Positions 45,578-55,600 of a DNA stretch of 64,000 bases are shown here, piece by piece. Location of the stretch: the NCBI RefSeq assembly GCF_042432445.1, contig NZ_JBHLXE010000013.1:124001-188000 (forward strand), written 5' to 3'. The translations under genes were made by a program, and so were the position numbers. The notes beneath the pieces are model-generated. The model was not told the origin of the DNA and searched no databases. It saw nothing but the letters and a program-made list of their open reading frames with translations. The DNA is from Thorsellia kenyensis (lineage in GTDB: Bacteria > Pseudomonadota > Gammaproteobacteria > Enterobacterales > Thorselliaceae). Position 1 is the stretch's first letter. Every line of letters begins with the position of its first letter.

Positions 45578-46378
45578 GTGCGTAAATCTCTTTTTATCAT
45601 TGCAGACATCCATTTAATGGAATCAAATGCCAACATAACTGAGGGTTTTTTACTTTTTTTAGCAAAAGTAAAAAAAGAAGGCTCAGCTTTGTATATTCTT
45701 GGGGATTTATTTGATGCTTGGCTAGGTGATGACATGCTGAGTGATTATCAAAAAGAAATTGCTGAGCAACTTTTAGAATTAAGTCAAATCATTCCTTGTT
45801 ATTTTATCGCAGGTAATCGTGATTTTTTATTGGGCGAAGACTTCGCAAAAAAAGCAGGTTTCAAACGCATAAAAAAAGAGAGTATCTTGCTCGCCTATAA
45901 TCATAAGAAATATGTTTTGATGCATGGAGATACCCTCTGTACCGATGATATTCCATATCAAAAGTATAGAAAATGTGTCAATAATCCTCTGGTTCAATTA
46001 TTCTATAGGCATTTGCCTAAATACGTTAAATATCGACTTGCTAAACATTTAAGAGAACGAAGCAAAGCAACGAATCAGAAAAAATCTCAAGCCATTATGG
46101 ATGTTAATCAACAAGCCGTTGAACTGCTTGCAGAAAAAGACAAAATAGATTATCTAATACATGGGCATACCCATAGACCAAATTTGCATAAAATTTCACT
46201 TCCAACTAATCATTTAGCCTATCGGATGGTCTTAGGTGATTGGGAGCAAAAAGGATGGTATATCCAAATTGATGAAATTCCACAATTAATACAATTTACT
46301 TGGGGGAATAAAACTATAACCCCGTTAAAAGTTCTTAGTGAAGCCACTCTATTTCCTGACTTCATCAAAAGAGAATAA
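45578..46378 (+). CDS. lpxH: UDP-2,3-diacylglucosamine pyrophosphohydrolase
   Basis: This lipid A biosynthesis enzyme cleaves UDP-2,3-diacylglucosamine to lipid X and UMP at the inner membrane. The 266-aa product (E. coli 240) is a calcineurin-like metallophosphoesterase. The metal motifs are in order: IADIHL, ILGDLFDAWLGDD, AGNRDFLLG, LMHGDTLCTDD and HGHTHRPN. The first is ADIH rather than the commoner SDLH. The start is a GTG at 45578 (MRKSLFIIADIH). The C-terminal tail is about 25 residues longer than in E. coli. Confidence 0.92.
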   Translation: MRKSLFIIADIHLMESNANITEGFLLFLAKVKKEGSALYILGDLFDAWLGDDMLSDYQKEIAEQLLELSQIIPCYFIAGNRDFLLGEDFAKKAGFKRIKKESILLAYNHKKYVLMHGDTLCTDDIPYQKYRKCVNNPLVQLFYRHLPKYVKYRLAKHLRERSKATNQKKSQAIMDVNQQAVELLAEKDKIDYLIHGHTHRPNLHKISLPTNHLAYRMVLGDWEQKGWYIQIDEIPQLIQFTWGNKTITPLKVLSEATLFPDFIKRE

Positions 46379-46471
46379 CAATAGCATATAATTACTTTAA
46401 CGAGACTTCATTTAATGGGTATAATAAGCAAAATATATTTTCCGCTGACCATTAACACATAAGGATGCCAA

Positions 46472-46975
46472 ATGTCTTCAAATTTTTCTGCCAAAATTGC
46501 CATCGTCATGGGTTCAAAAAGTGACTGGGCAACGATGAAACATGCTGCTGATCTGTTAGATGAGCTTAACCTTAGTTACCATGTAGAAATAGTTTCCGCG
46601 CATAGAACACCAGATAAACTGTTTTCTTTTGCTTCAACTGCCAAAGAAACAGGGTTTGAAGTGATTATTGCTGGAGCAGGAGGCGCCGCTCACCTGCCAG
46701 GTATGATCGCAGCAAAAACACTTATCCCAGTGTTAGGTGTGCCTGTTCAAAGTGCGGCACTGAGCGGTATAGATAGCTTATATTCAATTGTACAAATGCC
46801 TAAAGGGGTTCCTGTAGGCACTTTAGCCATAGGTAAAGCAGGTGCTGCAAATGCCGCACTTCTTGCAGCACAAATTCTAGCAACTAATGATAATGATTTA
46901 TTCAAAAGATTACATCAATGGCGTGAGCAACAAACTGAAATGGTACTTAATCATCCTGATCCTAGAGAGGAGTAA
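46472..46975 (+). CDS. purE: N5-carboxyaminoimidazole ribonucleotide mutase
   Basis: This purine biosynthesis enzyme converts N5-CAIR to CAIR. The 167-aa product (E. coli 169) has IVMGSKSDWATMKHA near the N-terminus and VEIVSAHRTPDKLFSF with the catalytic His. IAGAGGAAHLPGMIAAKT and GVPVQSAALSGIDSLYSIVQMPKGVPVGTLAIG follow, typical of class I PurE. An AAGGATG ribosome site precedes the ATG. purK begins three bases after its stop, as expected for the purEK operon. Confidence 0.96.
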   Translation: MSSNFSAKIAIVMGSKSDWATMKHAADLLDELNLSYHVEIVSAHRTPDKLFSFASTAKETGFEVIIAGAGGAAHLPGMIAAKTLIPVLGVPVQSAALSGIDSLYSIVQMPKGVPVGTLAIGKAGAANAALLAAQILATNDNDLFKRLHQWREQQTEMVLNHPDPREE

Positions 46976-46978
46976 TTC

Positions 46979-48160
46979 ATGGTAAGTTCATCTCTTTTTA
47001 CTCAAAATCAACCTATCCAAAATGTTTACGTGCTAGGTGATGGCCAACTCGCAAGAATGCTAAGGCAAGCTGCAGAGCCTTTAGGTGTTAAAGTTAAAGC
47101 CATCGGTTTAGAGTCTAAACTTTCAATTGATTCATTAAAACAAGAGTTAACTCAACCCACCTCAATTACAGCAGAAATAGAGAGATGGCCTGCGACACCT
47201 ATTACTGATTTTTTATCTTCACAACCCTGTTTCGTTAATCAAACCGTTTTTGCCCAATTAGCAGATCGCTATACCCAAAAAAAATTAATTGATCGATTAA
47301 ATCTGAATACCGCACCATGGCAGTTACTCCCTGAAGAAGACAAATGGCAAGATTTATTTAACAATTTAGATAAAAACATTGTCATCAAAACAAGGACCGG
47401 TGGGTACGATGGACGTGGTCAATGGCGAGTCAATAAAGACAACATCAACGAGTCACTTCCTAAAGAACTTGTTGGTGAAGCAATTGCTGAAGCGATGATC
47501 CCTTTTAACTATGAAATTTCACTAGTTGGCGCCAGAAATTATGAGGGTGAAAAAGTTTTTTACCCTATAACTCATAATTACCATCAAGAGGGTATTTTAA
47601 GAGCCAGCGTGGCATTTTCGGTTAACTCAGAGCACCAAGAGACTAAGATAGCATCTGAACATCCTTATAAAAAGAATCTTTTAAAACTGCAAGAGATGGC
47701 AGAAAACATGTTAGGTTCTTTATTAGATGACTTACAATATGTTGGTGTTCTCGCTATGGAATGTTTTGTAGTTAATTCTGATGACGGTCCTAGGCTGCTT
47801 ATCAATGAGTTAGCACCTCGAGTACATAATAGTGGACACTGGACACAAAATGGTGCGTCAATTAGCCAGTTCGAACTACACATAAGAGCGATTTGTGGTT
47901 TACCTTTACTAAAACCAATTATTTACAATACATCTGTCATGATAAATATTATTGGAACCCCGATTAACTATGCCTGGCTTAATCACAGTCTTATTAATTT
48001 GCATTGGTATGATAAAGAGCCAAGGATTGGAAGAAAATTGGGTCACTTAAATATATCGTCCACAGATAAATGTTTAATAAATGAAGCATTAGATGCTTTA
48101 TTCTTAAACTTGCCTGATGAGTATAGTGATTCTATAGAATGGGTCAAAAATACCTTGTAA
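46979..48160 (+). CDS. purK: N5-carboxyaminoimidazole ribonucleotide synthase
   Basis: This ATP-grasp enzyme makes N5-CAIR from AIR, bicarbonate and ATP, the partner step to PurE. The 393-aa product (E. coli 355) begins with a short extension, then VYVLGDGQLARMLRQAAEPLGV. IKTRTGGYDGRGQWRV is the ATP loop, and LLINELAPRVHNSGHWTQNGASISQFELHIRAICGLPL is the conserved C-terminal block. The ribosome site AGAGAGGAG overlaps the purE stop, so the two are translationally linked. Confidence 0.95.
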   Translation: MVSSSLFTQNQPIQNVYVLGDGQLARMLRQAAEPLGVKVKAIGLESKLSIDSLKQELTQPTSITAEIERWPATPITDFLSSQPCFVNQTVFAQLADRYTQKKLIDRLNLNTAPWQLLPEEDKWQDLFNNLDKNIVIKTRTGGYDGRGQWRVNKDNINESLPKELVGEAIAEAMIPFNYEISLVGARNYEGEKVFYPITHNYHQEGILRASVAFSVNSEHQETKIASEHPYKKNLLKLQEMAENMLGSLLDDLQYVGVLAMECFVVNSDDGPRLLINELAPRVHNSGHWTQNGASISQFELHIRAICGLPLLKPIIYNTSVMINIIGTPINYAWLNHSLINLHWYDKEPRIGRKLGHLNISSTDKCLINEALDALFLNLPDEYSDSIEWVKNTL

Positions 48161-48608
48161 CTTTTTTATAAAATGTGCTTTCAATAATGATTGGGGCACA
48201 TCCCTTTACTTTTATACGTTCTCAAACTTTAGTTCTGCTAAATAAAAAAGTCTTTTCGCATTCATTATAAAAAGTACACAAAAAGCAGTCCGATTTTATG
48301 ATCTCTTTGTATATGGATTGATTTTTGCAAAGAGAAATCTGAAATTCAGTCTCTATTCGTCAATTCAAACATCTGTTTTTGAAGAGATAATTCAAAGATG
48401 AGCGCTATATATAATTGAAGTGTTTTCTATTTTTTATTTTCTGGCTATAAATTTGTTTACGATCACTGAAATTCCTTTAAAATTTGATTTTGGCAGTTTA
48501 GAGACTCCTTTAAGAATTTACTTACGGCGCATTCTCATCAGCTTTATGATAAAGAACTACCTAAAACTCCGTTCTATAGAACTAGAGTTTTAGGTAAATG
48601 CTAAATAA
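48161..48608. other. Intergenic region between purK and the Ig-repeat adhesin gene
   Basis: This is 448 bases between convergent genes. The only structure I see is a 12-bp inverted repeat, TACCTAAAACTC (48558-48569) and GAGTTTTAGGTA (48585-48596), 12 bases past the adhesin stop codon. It is a terminator-like hairpin without a clean T tract. The rest is featureless AT-rich sequence at the border of the accessory region. Confidence 0.45.
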
Positions 48609-51600
48609 TTACAAATCCATTGCTAATTCATTATTAAATAATCCACTGGCTAAGGATTGTAATGGGATAGATGAATATAAAGAAACCCCATCAGATAATA
48701 TTTTAACTTCATCATTGATTGCAATATTAACTAATTCATCCTTATTTATCTCTAACTCGGAACCATCTACTAATAAATCGTCTTGGTTCAATTGATAAAA
48801 GTCAAATTCATCACCAGAGTCTAACTTCAGATGATCCCCTGTATTCATCTGAATATTGTTGTGTATTGAAGCAAAAACATGATCCACATCAGCATTTTTC
48901 TCATTATTTTCAACAACAAGTGACAAAACCTCATCAATCATATTATCAAAAGATGTTATCGTCTGGCCTGTTGACTCTACAGTAAGAGTAAATTGAGATT
49001 GATTTGTAGAATCATAGGGTAAATACATTGATATGTCATTTTCTAAACTAGATTTTATCAATAAATCATACGTCGCATCTTGTAATGCTTGCATCTCTAG
49101 TGACCAATTTCCCTCTTCATCTATCACTGTTTGCCCATAGATTATTCTGCTATCTTTACTGGTCACAGTGACTGTAGCATTTGGGGTTCCAACCCCAATT
49201 AACTTAGGCGTATTATCATTTGTTATCCCTTGATTCAATACTGGGATCACTGATCCTGTTCCTTCTTTTTCACTGTAAAGTACTTTCGCCTCTACAATAT
49301 TATCCACTGCATGAAATGTATTACCGGACATAATATCTTCGCTGCCATTACCTCGCATTTTAACAATGGTACTTATTTCATGAACACCGGCTAAGAGGCC
49401 TTTCGGTAAATTCAGCGTCCAACTTCCATTAACTACAGATGCTTTTCCTAAAAGTGCACCATTATCAAAAATCTCTACTATTAATGCATCACGTGGAGCA
49501 TTCCCAGCAATTTTAGTCGCAAATTTCTTACCTTCAACTAAACCCCCTGTGAAAAGATGATCTTTACCATTAATGTTTTGGATAATATATGGATAGCCAT
49601 AAGGCTGCTGTATCCCTGTTTCGACTTCAACGACGTAAGGCCTACTAGGTTGGGATTCATTACCTGCTTTATCCAGCATTGTCACAGTTAAATCATATGT
49701 TCCTGCGGGTAAAATGACTTCTTGCACTTGCCATTTGCCACTATTGTCTGCAACCACTTCAGCGATTAAGCTATGGTATCCCCTCACATTCCCATAAATC
49801 AGCACTGTAGCGCCTTTTTCTGCTTTGCTGCCCCTAATTTCCAATCGATTATCTATTGTACTACCACCATTTTTCACTATCCCTGATGGCAACCCAAGAT
49901 TTTCAATCACGCTATCTATTTTCGGAGTTGGGGGTATCTTCGTATCTACTGTGAAGGTAAATTGGGATTGATTACTTGGTATATAAGGCAAACTGATTGA
50001 GTTCTCATTTTGTAAACTAGATTTTATCAATAAATCATGCGTAGCATCTTTTAATGCAGGCATCTGTAGTGACCAATTTCCCTCTTCATCTATCACTGTT
50101 TGCCCATAGATTATTCTGCCATCTTTACTGGTCACAGTGACTGTCGCATTTGGGGTTCCAACCCCAATTAATTTAGGCGTATTATCATTTGTTATCCCTT
50201 GATTCAATACTGGGATCACTGATCCTGTCACCCCTTTTTCACTGTAAAGTACTTTCGCCTCTACAATATTATCAACTGCATGAAATGTATTACCGGACAT
50301 AATATCTTCGCTGCCATTACCTCGCATTTTAACAATGGTACTTATTTCATGAACACCTGCTAAGAGGCCTTTCGGTAAATTCAGCGTCCAACTTCCATTA
50401 ACTACAGATGCTTTTCCTAAAAGTGCACCATTATCAAAAATCTCTACTATTAATGCATCACGTGGAGCATTCCCAGCAATTTTAGTCGCAAATTTCTTAC
50501 CTTCAACTAACCCCCCTGTGAAAAGATGATCTTTACCATTAATGTTTTGGATAATATATGGATAGCCATAAGGCTGCTGTATCCCTGTTTCGACTTCAAC
50601 GACGTAAGGCTTACTAGGTTGGGATTCATTACCTGCTTTATCCAGCATTGTCACAGTTAAATCATATGTTCCTGCGGGTAAAATGACTTCTTGCACTTGC
50701 CATTTGCCACTATTGTCTGCAACCACTTCAGCGATTAAGCTATGATATCCCCTCACACTCCCATAAATCAGCACTGTAGCGCCTTTTTCTGCTTTGCTGC
50801 CCCTAATTTCCAATCGATTATCTATTGTACTACCACCATTTTTCACTATCCCTGATGGCAACCCAAGATTTTCAATCACGCTATCTATTTTCGGAGTTGG
50901 GGGTATTTTCGTATCTACTGTAAAGGTAAATTGGGATTGATTACTTGGTATATAAGGCAAACCGATTGAGTTCTCATTTTGTAAACTAGATTTTATCAAT
51001 AAATCATGCGTAGCATCTTTTAATGCAGGCATCTCTAGTGACCAATTTCCCTCTTCATCTATCACTGTTTGCCCATAGATTATTCTGCCATCTTTACTGG
51101 TCACAGTGACTGTCGCATTTGGGGTTCCAACCCCAATTAACTTAGGCGTATTATCATTTGTTATCCCTTGATTCAATACTGGGATCACTGATCCTGTCCC
51201 TTCTTTTTCACTGTAAAGTACTTTCGCCTCTACAATATTATCCACTGCATGAAATATATTACTGGACATAATATCTTCGCTGCCATTACCTCGCATTTTA
51301 ACAATGGTACTTATTTCATGAACACCTGCTAAGAGGCCTTTCGGTAAATTCAGCGTCCAGCTTCCATTTATTACAGATGCTTTTCCTAAAAGTGCACCAT
51401 TATCAAAAATCTCTACTATTAATGCATCACGTGGAGCATTCCCAGCAATTTTAGTCGCAAATTTCTTACCTTCAACTAAACCCCCTGTGAAAAGATGATC
51501 TTTACCATTAATGTTTTGGATAATATATGGATAGCCATAAGGCTGCTGTATCCCTGTTTCGACTTCAACGACGTAAGGCTTACTAGGTTGGGATTCATTA

Positions 51601-52187
51601 CCTGCTTTATCCAGCATTGTCACAGTTAAATCATATGTTCCTACGGGTAAAATGACTTCTTGCACTTGCCATTTGCCACTATTGTCTGCAACCACTTCAG
51701 CGATTAAGCTATGATATCCCCTCACATTCCCATAAATCAGCACTGTAGCGCCTTTTTCTGCTTTGCTGCCCCTAATTTCCAATCGATTATCTATTGTACT
51801 GCCGCCATTTTTCACTATCCCTGATGGCAACCCAAGATTTTCAATCACGCTATCTATCGTAGGAGTTGATGGTATTTTTGTATCTACTGTGAGGGTAAAT
51901 TTGATTTGATGTGTTGAATCATTAAATAATTTTGAAGTTATTAATAAATCATACGTCGAATCTTTTAATGCTGGCATCTCTAGTGACCAATTCCCATGAC
52001 TATCAATGAGTGTTTGTCCATACGTTATCCTGCCATCTTTACTAGTTACTGTCACTGTGTCATTTGGGGCCCCGACTCCAATTAATTTAGGGGTATTGCC
52101 ATTTGTTATCCCTTGATTAAATATTTGAAGAATTTTATCACTATTATTATTTACCATATCAATCGCATTAAGATTTCTTAAGCTCAT
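48609..52187 (-). CDS. Large Ig-like repeat protein, putative adhesin (BapA/Big_13 type)
   Basis: This 1192-aa protein is made almost wholly of bacterial Ig-like domains of the kind found in BapA-type adhesins. Three domain types alternate. A (NQGITNDNTPKLIGVG... to FTVDTKIP) starts near residues 23, 338, 661 and 984. B has LPSGIVKNGGSTIDNRLEIR and GTYDLTVTMLDKAGNESQPS. C has YPYIIQNINGKDHLFTGGL and DALIVEIFDNGALLGKASV. The order is A-B-C three times, then a fourth A, giving ten domains, followed by a 110-aa acidic Asp/Asn-rich tail ending FNNELAMDL. AGGAA before ATG 52187 supports the start. There is no signal peptide, so export by a type I system is a possibility (inference). Confidence 0.75.
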   Translation of the reverse strand: MSLRNLNAIDMVNNNSDKILQIFNQGITNGNTPKLIGVGAPNDTVTVTSKDGRITYGQTLIDSHGNWSLEMPALKDSTYDLLITSKLFNDSTHQIKFTLTVDTKIPSTPTIDSVIENLGLPSGIVKNGGSTIDNRLEIRGSKAEKGATVLIYGNVRGYHSLIAEVVADNSGKWQVQEVILPVGTYDLTVTMLDKAGNESQPSKPYVVEVETGIQQPYGYPYIIQNINGKDHLFTGGLVEGKKFATKIAGNAPRDALIVEIFDNGALLGKASVINGSWTLNLPKGLLAGVHEISTIVKMRGNGSEDIMSSNIFHAVDNIVEAKVLYSEKEGTGSVIPVLNQGITNDNTPKLIGVGTPNATVTVTSKDGRIIYGQTVIDEEGNWSLEMPALKDATHDLLIKSSLQNENSIGLPYIPSNQSQFTFTVDTKIPPTPKIDSVIENLGLPSGIVKNGGSTIDNRLEIRGSKAEKGATVLIYGSVRGYHSLIAEVVADNSGKWQVQEVILPAGTYDLTVTMLDKAGNESQPSKPYVVEVETGIQQPYGYPYIIQNINGKDHLFTGGLVEGKKFATKIAGNAPRDALIVEIFDNGALLGKASVVNGSWTLNLPKGLLAGVHEISTIVKMRGNGSEDIMSGNTFHAVDNIVEAKVLYSEKGVTGSVIPVLNQGITNDNTPKLIGVGTPNATVTVTSKDGRIIYGQTVIDEEGNWSLQMPALKDATHDLLIKSSLQNENSISLPYIPSNQSQFTFTVDTKIPPTPKIDSVIENLGLPSGIVKNGGSTIDNRLEIRGSKAEKGATVLIYGNVRGYHSLIAEVVADNSGKWQVQEVILPAGTYDLTVTMLDKAGNESQPSRPYVVEVETGIQQPYGYPYIIQNINGKDHLFTGGLVEGKKFATKIAGNAPRDALIVEIFDNGALLGKASVVNGSWTLNLPKGLLAGVHEISTIVKMRGNGSEDIMSGNTFHAVDNIVEAKVLYSEKEGTGSVIPVLNQGITNDNTPKLIGVGTPNATVTVTSKDSRIIYGQTVIDEEGNWSLEMQALQDATYDLLIKSSLENDISMYLPYDSTNQSQFTLTVESTGQTITSFDNMIDEVLSLVVENNEKNADVDHVFASIHNNIQMNTGDHLKLDSGDEFDFYQLNQDDLLVDGSELEINKDELVNIAINDEVKILSDGVSLYSSIPLQSLASGLFNNELAMDL
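49222..52110 (-). repeat. 969-bp near-identical tandem repeats
   Basis: The marker gttatccctt recurs at 49222, 50191, 51160 and 52105. The spacings are 969, 969 and 945 bases. The units encode the A-B-C Ig triplet (323 aa) and differ by only scattered single bases, for example codons for Thr/Thr or Glu/Val in the linker. Such DNA identity allows unequal crossing over and copy-number change. Confidence 0.92.
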
Positions 52188-52690
52188 ATAATTTTCCTAT
52201 AATTTAAAACAACAATTTTACTTTGTGAAAAAAGATAATTATTCAATCTAAGCCTAATTAATGTTAAATACGCATTGTAATCAATGCTATATACATTAAT
52301 AATTTTATTGCATAGACGAAATTAATCTAAAAAATTAACCCAAACATATTTTTACTTACAAAATGTAATTTAATCACACAAGATGTCAATTTAAAAGCAC
52401 TTTTGCCATAAAATTCGATTATAGACGCTTCAAAATAATATTTCGGTTTTTACATGTAAAACTAGTGAATTACAGCGGTGAATTAATTGAGATAGGAAAA
52501 TTTTGTGAATTAACAAGGAAATTATTTAAACCAATTTTTTAGAGTGCCATTTAATGCATAACATAGATACTATTCAATAAACTAGAAGGCCTCTAATTAA
52601 TGAAAAAACCTCATTTATGATTTAATCAACCATAAATGAGGTTTTTTATTCAAACATAATGGACTATGTCAATTTACAATGCTAGCGTGA
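52188..52690. other. Intergenic region between the two large surface-protein genes
   Basis: This is 503 bases containing the strong terminator at 52603-52647 and, by position, the promoter of the Ig-repeat gene on the - strand. I see no small ORF worth reporting. Confidence 0.4.
52603..52647. terminator. Strong bidirectional terminator
   Basis: AAAAAACCTCATTTATG (52603-52619) is perfectly complementary to CATAAATGAGGTTTTTT (52631-52647), a 17-bp stem with an 11-base loop and A/T tracts at both ends. It closes the RatA-like gene, so the downstream Ig-repeat gene needs its own promoter. Confidence 0.92.
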
Positions 52691-55600
52691 CTATTGGCTT
52701 CTGGTTTTACCTGTTTGGTAAATAATACACGCTGCATTTGTTAGCTGCTCAGGATTAGTGGATACAAACCAATCTCCAAACGCATTATTTCCTGTGTAAA
52801 TCGGTTGTTTGGTTGTAGCATGCTTACTTTTCGTCCAAAGATAGTTTCCTGATTTTTGGAAAGCATTTGGAGAAAGTAATTTACCTGTCAAAGGATCAGC
52901 TAATTTATAATTATCCAGATTACCCCATTGGCTAAAGTAGTCACCACTAGGGAAGTTATAAACAGTATTATATCCTTCAGCAGAATTATTAGCACCTAAG
53001 CTTTGTAAGTCATTTTCAGGATCGACAGGGACAGTCGTCATATCTAGTCGATTCGGTAATTGAGCTTGCTCATACCCTTCACGTTTAAAATTAGCACATA
53101 GATTTTGCGCCTGAGTGAAAGTATACCCTCTAGCTCCGCCACTTAACTCTTGATAGTTCAATAACCATTTGTTAATTGAGAAGGTATGGGTTCTTCTTTG
53201 AGCACCGCTAATTGCCGTAACTTTTAATATATGACCTTTCGGTGGCTTCGCTAATAATACAACTAATCCATCAGATGTCACAGAGACATACTTATTAAAT
53301 GAAGGGAAGTTAGGTTTAGCGATTTGCCCACCTTCAACCTGCCAAGTCCAGTTACGGTTATTAGTAATATTATTACTATTAAAGCGATCCGAGCCTGGCT
53401 CATCTTCGGCAAACAAGTTAAAGGCAGCTCCGTTAAAACCAACACTTGGGAATCCTTTACCTAATTCATATTTAGTAGGAAATCCTATTTGTGTTTTGGG
53501 ATAACTATTATTCGTTAACTTAATTCCGGCCATGAGAGCCTCCTTATAAGGAGGTTGTTCGGGCACAAAACCATTTGAGTAAACAACACAAGACGTATTG
53601 AGTAATTGATTAGAGTTAGGTGTAGAGAACCAGTCACCATACGCACCATTACTCGTATAAATCGGCTTGCCTGTTTTTTCATGGTGGCTACGAGTCCACT
53701 GATAATAACCACTTCTTGGGAATGCATTCATAGAAAGATGCTTACCTGTTTCAGGACTTGCTGCACGGTAATTATCTAGTCTGCCCCACTGGCTATAAAA
53801 GTCGGTGCTAGGATAAGTATAAATGGTACTAAATCCTTCAGCTGAACCACCTGCCCCTTTACTCTGCAAGTCATTTTCAGGATCGGCTGGTACTGAGGTT
53901 AAATCCAAGACGCTTGGTAAAAAGGCTTGTCCTAACCCCTCCTTTTTATAATTATGACATAGATTTTTTGCATCAAGTAAATTATAGGTTTTTGCTCCAC
54001 CGCTTAATTCCTGGTAGTTTAACATCCATTTATCAATAGTAAATGTATGTTTTTTTAACTGTATGCTATTAAGTGCGGTCACTTCTATCACATAATCCTT
54101 AGGAGGTTTAGCAAACAATATCACTTGTCCCTCATATGAGACTGAAGCATAGGCATTTTTCGATGGCTGAGTACTGGTTGCAAATTCCCCTCCGTTAATT
54201 TTCCAGCTCCACTGACGATTATTGCTTAAGTTATTACTGTTAAAATAAGACATACCCGGTTTATCTTCAGCAAATAGGTTAAAAGTCGCCCCATTGAATC
54301 CTACATTAGGAAAACCTTTACCATGCTCATGCTCTGGATTAAAACCGATTTGAGTCTTAGGATATCCATTATAAGTCAGTTTAATACCCGCCATATGATC
54401 TTTCATCAACTCGGGTGTTGATGGCACACGCTCATCAAGATAGACGATACAAGCCGCATTAAGCTTCTGATTAGAGTTAGGATTAGCAAACCAGTCGCCG
54501 TAAATACTATTACCCGTGTGGATCCCTTGACCTATTCTTGGGTGGCTATCTCTTGACCATTGATAACTTCCTGATCTGACAAATGACGTTATTCCAGTCA
54601 GTTTACCAGTATTTACATCTGCTATCCTATAGTCATCTAATCTCCCCCATTGACTATAAAGATCGGAGCTTGGGAATTTATATACCTGAGCATAACCTTG
54701 AGATGAACCAGCACCTTTACTTCTTAAATCATTAGCAGGATCAACTGGAATGGCTGTTAAATCAGCTAAACTTGGTAAATAAGCCTGCTTAATGTCATCT
54801 CGTTTAAAATCATGACACATTTTTTGTGCTTCGAGCAAAGTAAACGTTCTCGCTCCCCCACCATTATTCAATTCTCTAAAACTTATCACCCACTTATCTA
54901 AAGTGAAAGAGTGAGTTTTTCGATGTTGACCATTCACAGCAGTTATCTTGATAACTTTATTTCTAGGTGGTTTTTTTAACAAAATAACTTGGCCTTGATA
55001 AGAAACGGAAACATATTCATTTTTGGACGGTTGAGTATTAGTTGCTATCTCCCCCCCATCTACTTTCCAACTCCATTGACGGTTTCTACTGATATTGTTA
55101 CTGTTAAAATAAGACGTACCAGGCTTATCTTCAGCAAATAAATTAAATATTGCGCCATTAAATCCTATGGTTGGAAAACCCTCGCCATATTTATGCTCGG
55201 TTGGGATCCCTACATTACGATTTGTATACACGTTATTTGTTAATTTAATCCCAGCCATTGGTCCTTCTATATAATCCGGCTCCTCTGGCATGAAATTATC
55301 AGAATAGATTATACAGGCAGCATTTAACATCATATTAGAATTTGGTGTAGCAAGCCAATCACCATAACCAACATTCCCAGCATACATTGCCTGCCCTGTT
55401 CTTTGATGAGTATCTCTTGTCCACATATATCGACCACTATTTCTAAATGACCTTGTAGTTGTGATACCTCCCGAGACTAAGTTCGGTGTTCTATAGTAAA
55501 TTAGATTCCCCCATTGACTATAGAAATCATTACTTGGGAAGTTATAAATAGTTTTTCTTCCTTCACTGGAGCCATTTGCACCTTTACTGCGTAAATCATT

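Noticed and set aside
49222..52110. CRISPR-like periodic repeats
   Set aside because: The period is 969 bases with an open reading frame throughout. The repeats encode Ig-like domains and there are no short spacers.
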